A stretch of DNA of 64,000 nucleotides from Tanytarsus gracilentus (taxonomy: Eukaryota; Arthropoda; Insecta; Diptera; Chironomidae), in the NCBI GenBank assembly GCA_038502055.1, contig JAXRKN010000045.1:208501-272500 (forward strand), in the 5' to 3' direction. Positions 22,280 to 35,300 of this stretch are shown here, one piece after another; the first letter of the stretch is position 1; the number at the start of each line of letters is the position of its first letter. The notes beneath the pieces are model-generated. The model searched no databases. It saw nothing but the letters and a program-made list of their open reading frames with translations, and had not been told where the DNA came from. The translations under genes and the position numbers were made by a program.

Positions 22280-23396
22280 AAAAAATGTTTCAAAACCCAC
22301 ACGTGGGTGTTGCCGTGTAACCCACTTGTAACAGATCAGTATTGGCTTCCCCTTTGGCTTCCTCTTCTGGCCTCCCCTTTTGGCTTCCCAAAAATGGCTT
22401 CCCAAAATGGCTTCCCAAAAATGGCTTCCCAAAATGGCTTCCCAAAAATGGCTTCCCAAAAATGGCTTCCCAAAATGGCTTCTCAAAAATGGCTTCCCAA
22501 AATGGCTTCCCACTGTGTTTCGACTGTGTTTCATTTTCCACTGTGTTCCATTTTCCATTGTGTTTCATTTTCCATTGTGTTTCATTTTCCATTGTGTTTC
22601 ATTTTCCATTGTGTTTCATTTTCCATTGTGTTCCATTTTCCATTGTGTTTCATTTTCCATTGTGTTTAATTTTCCATTGTGTTTAATTTTCCATTGTGTT
22701 CCATTTTCCATTGTGTTCCATTTTCCATTGTGTTTCATTTACCATTGTGTTCCATTTTCCATTGTGTTCCATTTTCCACTGTGTTCCATTTTCCACAGTG
22801 TTCCATTTTCAGATCCATGCCAATCGATTCCTGGTCAAATTCCGAGTTCAATGAGGTACATGAAGCCATACTTCTAAAAAATGGACATTAGTGGCATTCC
22901 TTGGACACTCCTGGCCGGCCGTGACGGTCATTCTTCAAAATCATCAATGCTAATCAATTCCTGATGCAATTACGAGTTCAACGAGGTACATGAAGCCATA
23001 CTTTTAAAAAATGGACATTAGGGGCACTACTGGCCGGCACTGATGGACATTGGTGGCACTCTTGGATGGCCATGATAGACATTCCTCAAATATCATCAAT
23101 GCCTTTCGATTCCTGATACAAATACGAGTTCAACGACATACATGAAGCCATATAACAGGAAATTTGTATGAAAAATGGCATTTAGGGCTGTCCATGGCAC
23201 GACCTGTGGTCATGACCCTCATAATTCCTAAAATGGCCGAATCTAAATTCATAGACCTACCATTTGGCGAAAACTAGAAGTCTCTAGCTATCTCAGGAGC
23301 CGAGATCTCGAAGGAACAGACAGACAGACGGACGGACAGACGGACGGACGGAAATAGGCGCATATAAGTGTTACACCACTTCGTGGGTTACACTAA
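22280..23396 (+). mobile_element. Family A element, longest well-preserved copy
   Basis: The order from the left is as follows. AAAAAATGTTTCAAAACCCA comes first, with the near-palindrome CCCACACGTGGG. Next is GTGTAACCCACTTG (subterminal repeat). A minisatellite of about 13-14 bp (GGCTTCCCAAAAAT type) covers 22331-22515. An 18-bp minisatellite (CCATTGTGTTTCATTTTC type) covers 22520-22810. About three units of the 120-bp module (about 22835-23150) follow. Then comes the GGCGAAAACTAGAAG block, a GACGGACGG microsatellite, and a terminal CCACTTCGTGG hairpin followed by GTTACACTAA. The subterminal GTGTAACCCAC is inverted at the right end. This architecture resembles Helentron-associated or DINE-like nonautonomous elements. 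That class is inference; no replicase gene is present. Confidence 0.8.
22331..22810. repeat. Two minisatellites inside family A element
   Basis: A cluster of GGCTTCCCAAAA-type units is followed by about 16 units of an 18-bp CCATTGTG...TTTTC repeat. Because 18 is a multiple of three, every frame stays open on both strands, producing several overlapping long frames of FHCVSFSIV type that are not genes. Confidence 0.9.
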
Positions 23397-23475
23397 AAAT
23401 TTTGTTCTTATTATAAGAACAGCTAATAGTTTTATCGCACAATAAAATAAATTTTAAAAGTTAACATATAAAATT
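23397..23475. other. P450 3' flank
   Basis: Short AT-rich sequence between the family A element and the P450 stop codon. The element therefore inserted within 80 bases of the P450 coding end. Confidence 0.5.
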
Positions 23476-25581
23476 TTATCTTGCTTCTAGTTTAACCCAA
23501 AAATCATTAGGTATGCGAATCAATCCACAAACAGTATCATCGACACTTGGTAACTTATTCCCAGATGGTTTTAAATTAAAATTTTGCAGAATTGTGGTAG
23601 CGCACAAAAACATTGTGTTCCTTGCAAAAGTTTCACCAGCACACAGACGTCGGCCACCTTATAGGGAGAAATCAAATATTTTAAATCTTTTAAAAATTAA
23701 GGTTGATAAAAAAGTGCGTGAAATTTTTATCATAACGGTGCTAAAGGAGTTTACTATTTCTAGACGTTAATGATTAATTGTTTTTAACTGATAAGAATGA
23801 AAATTTAAATTTCTTCACGGCCTATAGAAAACATTCAATCATAACATTTACAATTCAGTAAAATTTGAAAAAAAAAATAATTTTAGGTTCAAAAAGGCCA
23901 AACATCTTTTTTAATAGAACAGCGAACTTTGTCAAATAAACCAAGGTTCAGTAATTTTGATTAGATTAAAACGATTGTCCTAAATTTCGTTTCGCTGATC
24001 AATAAATATTTTCGTTTTTTTTCAACAAAGCAAAAAAGTTTTTCTATGATTAATTTTTCTAAGGGGAAAATAACGAAATCACAACATTTTACAATATTAC
24101 AATTTTAATCATCCTTCCCTTATATTTTTCACTCACCTCCAAACGGCAATGACTTATCATATTTAAGTGTTAATTCTCCTTTCGAATTGAGATAGCGTTC
24201 TGGTCTAAAATTATCGGGATCTTTCCACACACTGGAGGCATTATGGAGGGCAAAGAGACTTGCCAAAACTGCTGTGTCTTTTGGAATGTCATATCCGCCT
24301 AATTTTGTATCAACCATTGCTCGATGGGCAACAGACGAAGGCACCAGAGTGTCGAATCTATTTTATTATAATAAAAAAAAGTATTACAAAAAATTATGAA
24401 AGCTCTAAAATCATTTACCTCATGCTCTCTCTCAACGTCGCTTCACAAAGCGGCAAATTTACTCGATCATCCAAGCTTGGTAATCTTCCTAGACCGACCA
24501 CATCGTCGATTTCTTTTTGAATTCTTTGCATCAAATCAGGACGATTCATCAGGTGTCTCAACATGAAAGCTACTTGCGATTCAATGGCCGATAATGACGG
24601 AAATAGAAAATCAGTTAAAATCATTGTGAATTGTTCTTTCAAGTATCCTCGCTGTCTTCCATCATTCTCTTTCATTTCTTTAATATAAGTGTCCATGAAT
24701 GACCTAATGTGCCCTTCCTGATAAGTTTCGATTTGTCGTTCAACAAACTCGCGCATAAACTCATACATAACAATCGATGCATTGCGTAAATGTCTATAGC
24801 GCGAAATCCCAGGAAGTACAAATCTGAGCCATGGGAAAATGGAGATAAACTTGCCATATTCGTCGCTAGAGATTTGGAACGAGAATGAAGCCTTTCCTGC
24901 ATTAAACATTTTTTCCTGAGAGCCACGTGGAAGTCTTTCATTGGCGACCACTTGAAGATAACAGTTTGCAACTGTGTTAATCAAAGCTTTTGGAAGATTC
25001 ACAATGCCATTCAGCCGAAGGTATTCTTTCTCATAATTGTGCCTCGGACCATCTTTAAAAATATGCAACATTTGTTCCAATTCGTTTTTCACTTCCAATT
25101 CATATTCTTCAAATCTTCTGCCGAATCCAAAATCTCTCATATTTCTTAACGTGAATCTACGTTGATCTTGCCAATAAGGGCCATCGAGGAAAAAAATGCC
25201 TTTGAGTTTAAAATCTTCGGTACGAAGACGAAAAATAAATAAATCGTTACGTCCATCAAAATCGGGATTAAATAGCACTTCACGAACAGTTTCTTGGTCG
25301 TTTGCAACCACACAAAAAGCTTTTCCGTAATAAAATCCCAACACGTTTGTTTTATAATATTTGCACAATTTTGCGATCGCTAAATGGAGATTAAAGAAAT
25401 CGATCATAAAGAGAAAAGGATATGAACCCACGAAAGGAAGTCGTGGTGGTCCAGGAGGAGCTCCTTTCGGTCTAAAGAAGCAATATTTGTAAGTGAGAAT
25501 TGCAAAAAGAATCGCGTAAAGCGCTAGAACAATCACTGAAGCCATCGTGAACGAAATAAATTCAACTGAAAGATTATTCAT
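23476..25581 (-). CDS. Cytochrome P450, CYP2 clan, CYP304-like
   Basis: Three exons on the minus strand: 25581-24419, 24357-24137 and 23657-23476, giving about 521 aa, full length for a microsomal insect P450. A hydrophobic N-terminal anchor (about residues 10-32) precedes the PPGPPRLP hinge. The K-helix ATLRESMR is split by intron 1, and the PERF-type motif appears as FRPERYL. The heme-binding loop PFGGGRRLCAGE is completed across intron 2, with the thiolate cysteine present. The I-helix lacks the usual AGxDT acid-alcohol pair and reads FLFPSLSAIESQ. This is a feature I associate with CYP304-like or other unusual insect P450s rather than a general monooxygenase. The substrate is unknown. Clan assignment is moderate and the family name tentative. 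Confidence 0.93.
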
Positions 25582-26363
25582 GAAAATTCTCTTCTTTTAT
25601 ACTTTTTCTCCTCCTCACACATACACGTTACGAATAATACTTATGACTAATGCCTTATCAATGTAGGTTATGCTGCGAGAATAATTTTTTATTTATTTGA
25701 TAAAATCCTTGTGTGGACATCAATGTAAACAACTTTTCGAAATGTCCCCCAAGTTCGAAAAAATGTTTAAAACGGATCCAGTAACCTTTGAAATTCATTT
25801 GGTGAAAAATAAAATATTGAGAAATAAATCTTGGCAAAAATTCAATTGAGTAACCATTTTTTAATTTTTTCAAATTTTTAAATTTTTAAACATTTTCATT
25901 AATTTTCATAACAACGTTTTACTTAAACTTTTACAGAGTTCACTAAGAAAATAATTCATACGAATACAGCGCGTGATGTACAAACCGAAAACTAGTGTGC
26001 TGCTTTTAACGTTGTTAAAAAATTTAAATTGCCATCGGTTCCTTCAAAAAAGTATACTTCAGTGATGTGCTAGTAAAATATTCGACAGATTTGTGCAAAA
26101 TTAAAGATTTAATTTTTTGACGATTTCTAGTTTCTTATTTTAAGTTGTATGTCGCGAAATTTAATGCTTAAGCAAAGTACGTGTTTAAAATACTGGATGT
26201 AGGAATGTTTAGTCTCGTAACGATATAAAAATGGATAAAAGTTAAAAACTAAATTCAAAATAAGGAAAAAAATTGATGACGAGAGAAATGATGAAGAAAT
26301 TATAATATGAAAATAGTTAAACTTAAAAATTAAGAGTGAGAATAAAGTTTAAGAAAAATCCGT
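25582..26363. promoter_or_regulatory. Divergent region between P450 and coiled-coil gene
   Basis: About 780 AT-rich bases separate the P450 start from the first coding exon of the next gene on the opposite strand. Promoters of both are expected here. No clear core element was identified. Confidence 0.4.
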
Positions 26364-29300
26364 ATGGATAAAGAATTCAACAGAATGGATGACGAGAAAA
26401 AGAAGAATCTAAGGGAAATGAACAGCAAAAATGACAACAACAAATCGTTGGCAATGACGACACCGTCAAGTCAATCGCTTCCCTTGCTGATGGTGAGTAG
26501 TTCTCTATGTGGTAATTTATCAGTAAAAACTTCGCAGCTCTCATTACCCACTTCACGCCCCCAGTAAAAATACTTGAGAGTGAGTGCCAAAGGGCACCAC
26601 TAAATTTTTATGTCTGTGTTTTCTTCTTCTCTCTTTGCTGTGTGTCTGGTTGATATCAAATTTGTAATTCCGATATAAAAATTTCATGACTGTCCAATTG
26701 TGAAATTATTCTATGTTGAATACATTTACAAGTACACACAACCATCGGTACATTTTTAATTACCTACCAAGGTAAGGCTGTTGAAGGTAATCATGATAAA
26801 CGCAAATAGAGCTCTTTTTTTGCAAGAAAAAATAAAAAAATTTATTGACTAAAGTGAAATCATTAAAAAATAGTTACGAGAGGGATCAGAGCGGAGATGA
26901 GCTGTAGATAAGAAAGAGATAGAGAGAGAAAGAGAGAATCGCCTACAGTAAATCACATAAGATACGTTGAAATGACATGAAAAGAGAACAATGTTCGACC
27001 TGTGTTCGACAAATGAGAAATTCCTGATCGGATAGGCATATAAATTTTATCTTAGTCGTCCGCCCCCTGATTTCGCGGTTTATTTTTTTAAAATATAAAC
27101 TCAAAACTCCTGAAATCTGCAGAGCATGTCAACATCATCAAACCTAATGACCAATTATTTCGTACATGTGGCGACAGTAGTAAATTTTGCAAGAAACTTT
27201 TCGGTACATTGGTACACACGCAAACTCATTGATGAAAAGTGGTGGTTAAATCTAAATCTAGTTGAGGGGTCATTTTTTTAATAGCTATGCCAAGAAAAAA
27301 ATCATTCGAAACCGATTGAAACATTCGAACTAACCATAAGTTGCGTCACCATACATCTGATTTTATTAATTCATTAAATTTTGTCAATTAGGCTTTTTGT
27401 TTTTACTAGTTTTTTTAATTGGTTGAAAAGAGTAAAAATTTAAAGATTTACTTAAAAACAAAACATTTACGGGATTTTAGGGAAACTTTTAAAAGTGACG
27501 TATTTTGTATTTGCCCCCATTAAAAAAAATCGTCCGAAACATTCGAACTGGTCTTAAATAACCACCATATAACTAAATTTATTAATTCAGTTTTTTTACT
27601 TAATCGATTATAATCTAGCTTTTTAAATTCACAAAAATAATTAATTATTAAAAATCATTAAGTTAATTGTTTTGTAAGAAATTGTTGGAGAAGTTACCTT
27701 CCATTTAAATCATAAAATTTTGCAGTGTTGGGCAGTTAGCCGAGTTCTTTATGGATTTTTCCAGGCATTTAAACGGAGTGAGTCGACTCGAGTCTCACTA
27801 GAACTTAGGTTGACTGGATCTCTCTTCCAGCACTGAAATTTAAGTTCACTGGATCTCACATTCAGCACTGATTCTTGCCTTCAGGACTGTATCTTGGATC
27901 AACTCTATCTCACTTCCAGCACCAGTTATTACTTTCATGACAGTATGTTGATCTGTTGGATTTCACTTTCAGCACTTGGTCTTTTTTCCTGCACCAGATT
28001 TCACTTCACTGAATCTTGGTTCAGAAAAAATGAAATAAAATTTACAAGTAAAACGCAATCGACTCGAGTTGACTCGAACCGGTTCGATTTGATTGAAAAA
28101 AATAGCAATCGACTCGACGCTAAGAGTCGATCAACTCACTCGACTAAAACGAATCGGTTTAAATTCCTGGATTTATCAAATTTTTTCTTTTTGAAATTTT
28201 ACAGCAAAATTTATTTAAAAATGTTAATATACAATTTGAGAAAAATTTGACCTTTTCATAATTATTGTTCGTAAAAAACAGTTGGAACATCAACAAAAAT
28301 TTACTTTGGCTAGTAAATCGGGAAGAAAAAAAATAATGCTGAAGCATTTCATTAATTTCGAACCTCGTTGACCTTTTAGCCACATTAGAACTGAAAAAAG
28401 ATATCTCACGAATTTTTCTTATCTAGCACAAACCAATCATGTTCAAGTGTGCATGCGTATTGACTCTATTTCCAAGTTACTTCAAAACCAATGAGCTAAT
28501 GATAAGAGTGGATGAAATTTTTTGGGTTGTTTATGATGATAAGAAGTGAAAATATTAATAAATTGTTCAATGAGACACAAATGTCACAAAATATTTTTTC
28601 CGTGAAAATTTCTTGAGTCTTGAAATATGAGAAACCGAAAGAGGATAAAACGAATTCAATTACGAAGAATTAGGGCTTGAGATAAGCATCAGAGAATAAA
28701 AATTGATGGTAGGGTCAATAATTTATAATTTTTATATTAGCTTCGCGAAGCCTCTGAAATTAATTTCAAGATATATTACACAAGATGAGATATTCAGTCT
28801 AACTAGAATTTAGTCTGAACAACAAAACAGTAAAATGCGTACAAATAGGGTATTTTTATTCATGATAAATTAAGATCGTCACATCTTATAGCGATAATCA
28901 TATTTAACAACAACATTCTGTGAATTACAGAAAAAAAGAATTTTTTTGAAATTTTTTCCAAGTTGGCGAAATTAATCGCGATGAAATCATCATTGTGACG
29001 TCATAAATTGATATTACAAAGTAGCTACTTCTTCTTCACACAAGAAGACATTGAGCTTAACCTCTTCCGGTCTTTATTGCTGGTAATGAATAAAAAATAG
29101 AAATGACATTGAAGTTTAGCTCAATCATAACTCCATAACATAAAACGTCATCTACTATTCAATTGTTGTTGTGCTATTTGCTCCACGCGCGAATACTCAC
29201 ATATTCGATTCTTATGGCTATTTTTTTATTCGCTGCCCGGAATTCTCCTTTTTTCTCCCTTCTCTCTTACTCCCCCATTCTTTTTTCTCTTTCTCTTTTT

Positions 29301-32300
29301 CGGTCGTTCGAGGATAACGCTGTTGGAAGAAAGATGTTGTGTAAAAAAAACGGTCAAAAAATATTTAAAAAAAATTCTTACATGCGCTCCAATACTTCAA
29401 CACCATCAACTTCACCACTCACCCTCTTCCCTCGATAATCATGCGCTCTCACTGTCGTACCCCCAATTCATTTTCATACAGTGACAAGATTAAAGACAAC
29501 GAGAGAAGAAGTGCAAAATCATTCATGTTACCAAAGATGAAATAAATAATAATTTTAGAAAGAGTTAATTCTTGTTGGAACTAAATTCTTGTTGAAATTA
29601 AAATCTTGCTCGCGATCAATTCAAACATTCACATGCTTAATTTTCAAAAAGTAATTTTTGTTACCAAATTAAGTACAATAAATTTGATCTGGAAAAAGGA
29701 CTAAATAAAATAAGTAAAAAAAATTTAACAACACTCCCTTCTCTTTGTACTACTAGGTATTTCGCACGGAAAAGTATTAAATAAAATAAAATCAGTAAAC
29801 ATTTTGACATTTTTATACATTTTGTTATGGCTCTCTTGTAAACTTAAAACTAAATTTTGGTATTTGCTTTATCGCAACATATTAAACATATGTATGCAAT
29901 ACTTGAATGAATTTAATATTGGAATTTAAGATCCAAAAATTAGAGAAGTGGAGCGGTTTTAAAAAACATCAAACAGACAAAAATTACCGCTCCACTTCTC
30001 TAATTTTTGGATCTTAAATTCCAATATTAAATTCATTCAAGTATTGCATACATATGTTTAATATGTTGCGATAAAGCAAATACCAAAATTTAGTTTTAAG
30101 TTTACAAGAGAGCCATAACAAAATGTATAAAAATGTCAAAATGTTTACTGATTTTATTTTATTTAATACTTTTCCGTGCGAAATACCTAGTAGTACAAAG
30201 AGAAGGGAGTGTTGTTAAATTTTTTTTACTTATTTTATTCACAATAAAGTTTCGCGCATAAAGATTCTCACGGGTTAATAAACACTTGTGTGTAGGAGAG
30301 GAGAGAGACGCAGAACATGTTCCCATCATTCTCACCATAATCTTCACGATAGTGCTTGAGGTATATATACTGAAAACTACTTTTAATGGTTTAAAATGCT
30401 AAGGATAGTTAATGCCTTCGAAAATCACGGGATCCCGGAACAAATTATTTCTTCTCAAAATGATCGTTCACTTTCAAAACTTTATTTTGATATCCAAATG
30501 GGGTTGAGACTCAAAACTTCGGAGTTTTGCTCAAAATTTCGCACCAAAATGAAGAATTTCACACTTTTTCATGAAGGAAATTTCAAAGTTAAGATTTTTT
30601 AAAAAAATTTATGTGTTGCTTGTTTTACGCTGCGCTTATACTTTCGGACCAAAACTTCTGAGTTCGCGACCATGACTTCTGAGTAATTTTATTTTAATTT
30701 TTTTTAAATTGAATTTACAGTCATATACGTAACTAAAATTTACGAATATCAACCATTTATACTCTTAGACTCTTTGCTATGTCAATTTTTATTAAATATT
30801 TGTGATGTACATTTCGTGAGCGATGCTCACATCTTCAGACTTATGGTCAATACTGAATAAATTTACTCTCAAAGAATTCTTTGAGAGAAGTCGTTGTCTC
30901 TATATCGCAAGCTTAAAAAGTTTCGATGATATCGGAGCCTCCCTCTCATTCATCAGGTCTGTATATTTACTAATAAAAAGGCTTTCATAGCTATCCAGCA
31001 TCATCGGATTGTCAACGTAATTTCACCTTTCTTGTGACTCTCTTCAGCGCAATGTCGTGCTACTGAGGACTTCGTGATATCATTTTTTAATGTTGCCCTT
31101 GAGTGCTCTTTATCCCTCTTCTCGTGCGTCCGCTTAGTCTGTCCGACATATTTTGCCTCACATCCGGTGTCTCTACTGCCTTGGCACGAGATTTCGTATA
31201 TTCCTGCTCTCTCCATATCGTGCCTCTTCACCTTTACTGTGTTTAATATTCCTTTTAATGTCCCACTATTTGAGAACATAGCATTTATGTTATGGTTTTT
31301 TAGTATTTTCTCAATTTTGGATGTCAAACGGGAATGGTATGGGATAACCGCGAAGCGTGACACTTCCCTCCCTGTGTGATCTAGAGTAGTTCTTCTTTTT
31401 TTCATTTTTTAAGGGCTGAAGGGTGGTTATATTTCTCAATTGTTGTCTCAACTTCTGTTTGTTGCATAACCTGTCGATTAACTCTTCAGAGTAACCGTTT
31501 ATCTTTGCCATTCTTTTGATGTACAAGATTTCTTCCCCTCTGCACTTAGCGGGAGGTTGAACGCTCTATATAAGAATGATTCGAAGACAGCATATTGGTG
31601 GGTGAAATGATGATGAGAATCTCGCGGGATGCAAAGTGGCGCATCTGTGGGCTTTCTATAAATGTCGATCTCGATTTTACCATTGGCTCTTATGAGCATT
31701 AGGTCAAGGAAAGGCAGTGTAGCGTGCTGGGCACGTGTCACGTCGCACAAGGCGTGAACCACTGCAAACTTCGACGTATAGTCACAACACTCTATTTTGC
31801 AACTTCACTTAAAACATATTCAAACTTTATTCGTTCTTATTTACTATTTATTTTCACACACAACTTTTTCTTAACTTCTAACGCTCTTCACGGTGATTAT
31901 CGGACTCCATTGAGCTCTAGCACTCTCGCCGGTGATTATCTGACTCCATATGATTGTCTCTTCCCGCTACCTTTTTATAGTCTAATAAAATTAAAAAATA
32001 TTTTAATTAGGAAGAGACGATTTATCTTTTTAAAAATAAAGGCAAAGGTTTGATTCCTTAAATACAGGCGCGAAATTTATTAAATCTGAGAAGCGAGTGC
32101 GGTATAAATACATTTGTAGGGCGTGTGGAAGGTGTTTAACTTGAGCAAATACAAACAACGTGAATACAGTTCATGAATAAGTAGGCAAAGAAGAGGAAAT
32201 ACCGAAAGAGTTTTTTTTTGTAAATTGAAAAATCTCTTTCTCTTTCCAATGTAATCGATCTCATGGCAAAGAGCTGATACGCGATTTTGTACTCGCTCGC

Positions 32301-35300
32301 ATTATATGTAAATTGTATAGCGAACTGAGGCTTTAAAACTATATATATTTTTGGATGCGACTGATAATGAGTCAGGAATAAGACATTTTAAACCTGATTA
32401 CGTTTATTAAAACAAAAAAACGTCATTAAAATTTCCTGAAAATTAAAAATAAATTATTTTTTTGTACAACAAATGAACATGTGGTAAAATTTAATTATTT
32501 ATACAGTTGCATGATGACGATTTTAACTAATTGAGAAAAAATTATTACTATCAGTCTTAATTGTATCTTTGACGTGAACTGAAGATAAAAAATAACTGAA
32601 AAAAGATGAGAGCTTTGACTTTGTTTATTTGGATCGTTGCTCTTTGCTTGGTTCTTTTTACTGGTAAACTAATTAGTCAACGCTTTTAAACTTAATTTAA
32701 TTTTAATTTTTCAGTTTCTGCTAATCCAGTTCCAATTCCTCAAGATGAACCAGCCCTTTCTCTTTTTGACAAACTTGAAATTGATCTTGCAAAGTTTTTC
32801 GAATTGTTTTAAAATTGAAAATGTATGAATTCATAAAAAAAATTCAATAAACTTCAAGGGGTCACACCTTTTTCAAAATTTATAAGAAGCAATATGCATG
32901 TTTCATTTTGTAATGTCATAAAGTGCTCAAATTTCATTGTCGAACGTAATGCGACAAGACAATACAACACGCGAGAGAGACTTTCACAAAAAATATTTTA
33001 CCATCCAATATTGTCACGGATGCACGAATCTTTACGAATTTTCATTTTATTTCTACATGACAATATTTTCCATTTTTAGGTTATGAATAAAAATATAGTT
33101 TTTTTAGAGTTAGTCAAAAATAAATTTTTATTTCAAATATATTCTCAAAATAGCACAAAATTTCCCCACAATGATCATCCAAAAATACTTTCAATCACGT
33201 CCGAGGAAAATTAAATTTTTTTTTCTCTCTTGTTCTTCTTTATGTTCTCGCGATTAGAGCATAAACTAGACTTTATTGAGTAAGACAGAATTTTTTTATG
33301 TAATAAAAACAAAATCAAACATCAGCATATAAACATAAACTCATAATAATGATAGTAAGACGGCATTGAGACAAAGCAGCAAGTAGAAGCAGTTATTTGA
33401 TAATTTTGAAGAAACTACTTAAGTGAATTAGTGTCTGAAAAATGTTGTTTTTCCTCTCGCATTCATTCTTCAATTGCAACAAACTTAAAATTTAATGGAT
33501 CGAAACTTATGACACAGAAACAATTTTCTTAGCCATTTAATTTTGGTTTTGAAAAAATTGTTAAATGTATTACAGGATTGAGAACATCAATATATTGTGG
33601 GCCTTAAAAACAAAGAAAATAATTGTTTTTAAAAAAAATTGTACAAGTAATTCATCCTCTAAACTTTAATTTTCTTAGAGTTTTGACGGGCCTTGACTAC
33701 TAAGGTACACCAAACTCTAAGAAAATTTTAAGTTCGAGAATGATTGGCGAATCTAAAAAAATTTACTTGTATAATTTTTTTTAATCAGTTTTTTTCATTG
33801 TTACTAAGGCCCGTCAATGCCTATGAAGGCCCGCAATATTTTGATGTTCTCAGCCCTGCAGGGCTCTGAGAAAAATTTAAAAACACGTCAAATTATGATA
33901 AATTTTTTATTATCGTAATTTAAAACATGATGGCATATTTAGTTTCTCAAAAAACGTTACATATGATTGACTCTTCGTACAGACCCCGGGCCGCATTCAA
34001 AAATTACGTTTTTAATGATGCTTTATTGAAGCTAATTTATTTTTACATAATACCTCATATTTAGCTTTATACATTTGCTTGCAACATATTTAATTAAATT
34101 AACTTTTTTGAAAATGCGATTTTTCTAAAGAGCTCTGAAAAAAGTTAGGTCAAGCAAAAACTAGCAAGTGAAAAAATTTAAAAACGATATAATCTGAAAG
34201 ATTGAAGTCAAATCTTTAAAGTTTTAGAGATAATGAAATTTTTAACTTAAAGGCCCGCCCTAGAGAGTAACCAAAGCAAAGTTATTTTGTGAAAAAAATG
34301 TAATATTTTTTAAAACTTTGGGGACGATTAGCGAGTTTGTCAAGTGACTTAGAAAACTAAAAAGTATTTGAAAAACTTCCTTTGTTTTTTTTCTCTGTCA
34401 AATACTTTTTGTTTGAAAATTTTAGCTTTACTAATTAAGGCAAACCAAGCATAAGAATGGAGCACCGATAAAACGCTAAATTTCAAGGAACAATCCCAAT
34501 ACAAACAGAAAAAAGACATATACATACATACAGTCGATAATTTATATCTTACGTGACAAATCTCTTACTGCGTGAAGAAAATTGCAGACAAATGCATATT
34601 TTTTTTGTTGAAATCATTTTGAATACCGATTGAAATTGATCAATGCTTAATTCGATTTTAGTAATCAAATTGTGTGAAGAAACATAGTAAAAAGGGCATG
34701 AAGTGTGCTACATGCAAGTGTAAGTGTGCATCGAAAAGTAGCTAAATACGAGAGACATAATTGAGACGAATAGGATTAAAGTGATGTAGTCAATGAATGG
34801 CACAAGAAGCGAAGGAGTTGAGTTAATCACCCTGGTCTGGTATCGTTTGCTTACCTGTGTGGGAATTTTGTATTTATGAAATGCCGTTTCAAACAACTGC
34901 ATTTTTTCCATTATAATTCAATAAGAAAATATCTCGAACGACTGATGAGAGATTATTTAATTTCAAATTAAATTTTTCACGCGTGGTCTCCGCTGCTTTT
35001 TACTCCCGATTGAGGCAAAAGTAAAAAGCAAAGCGGAAATATTCTCTATTTCTCTCTTTATTATGTCTCATATTCTCGCGAGTTGTTCGCGAGCTGTTCA
35101 GCGAGTGATGGAAATTTAAAAAGTTTTTTAGAAAATTCTAAATTTTAATTTTTGTTTTGCAATTTTAGTCTCTAAATTTAAAGATTCTTAATACCTAAAA
35201 ACTAATCAGAAAAATTCTTTTTTTTTAAATATTTGCTTTAAATTCTAAAAGTTACTACACACCTTAACATTAGTATTATCTTTGTGGATTAACTCTTTTT

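Noticed and set aside
22331..22515. CRISPR-like regular repeats
   Set aside because: Units are tandem without unique spacers, inside a eukaryotic transposable element.
22169..22891. Several overlapping open frames of 60-166 codons on both strands
   Set aside because: They run through minisatellites with an 18-bp period, which keeps all frames open. The products are FHCVSFSIV-type repeats with no gene-like start or splice context.
27723..28150. hAT-like left terminus CAGTGTTGGGCA and GACTCGA-rich region
   Set aside because: No matching right inverted repeat or TSD was found, so it was not called as a bounded element.
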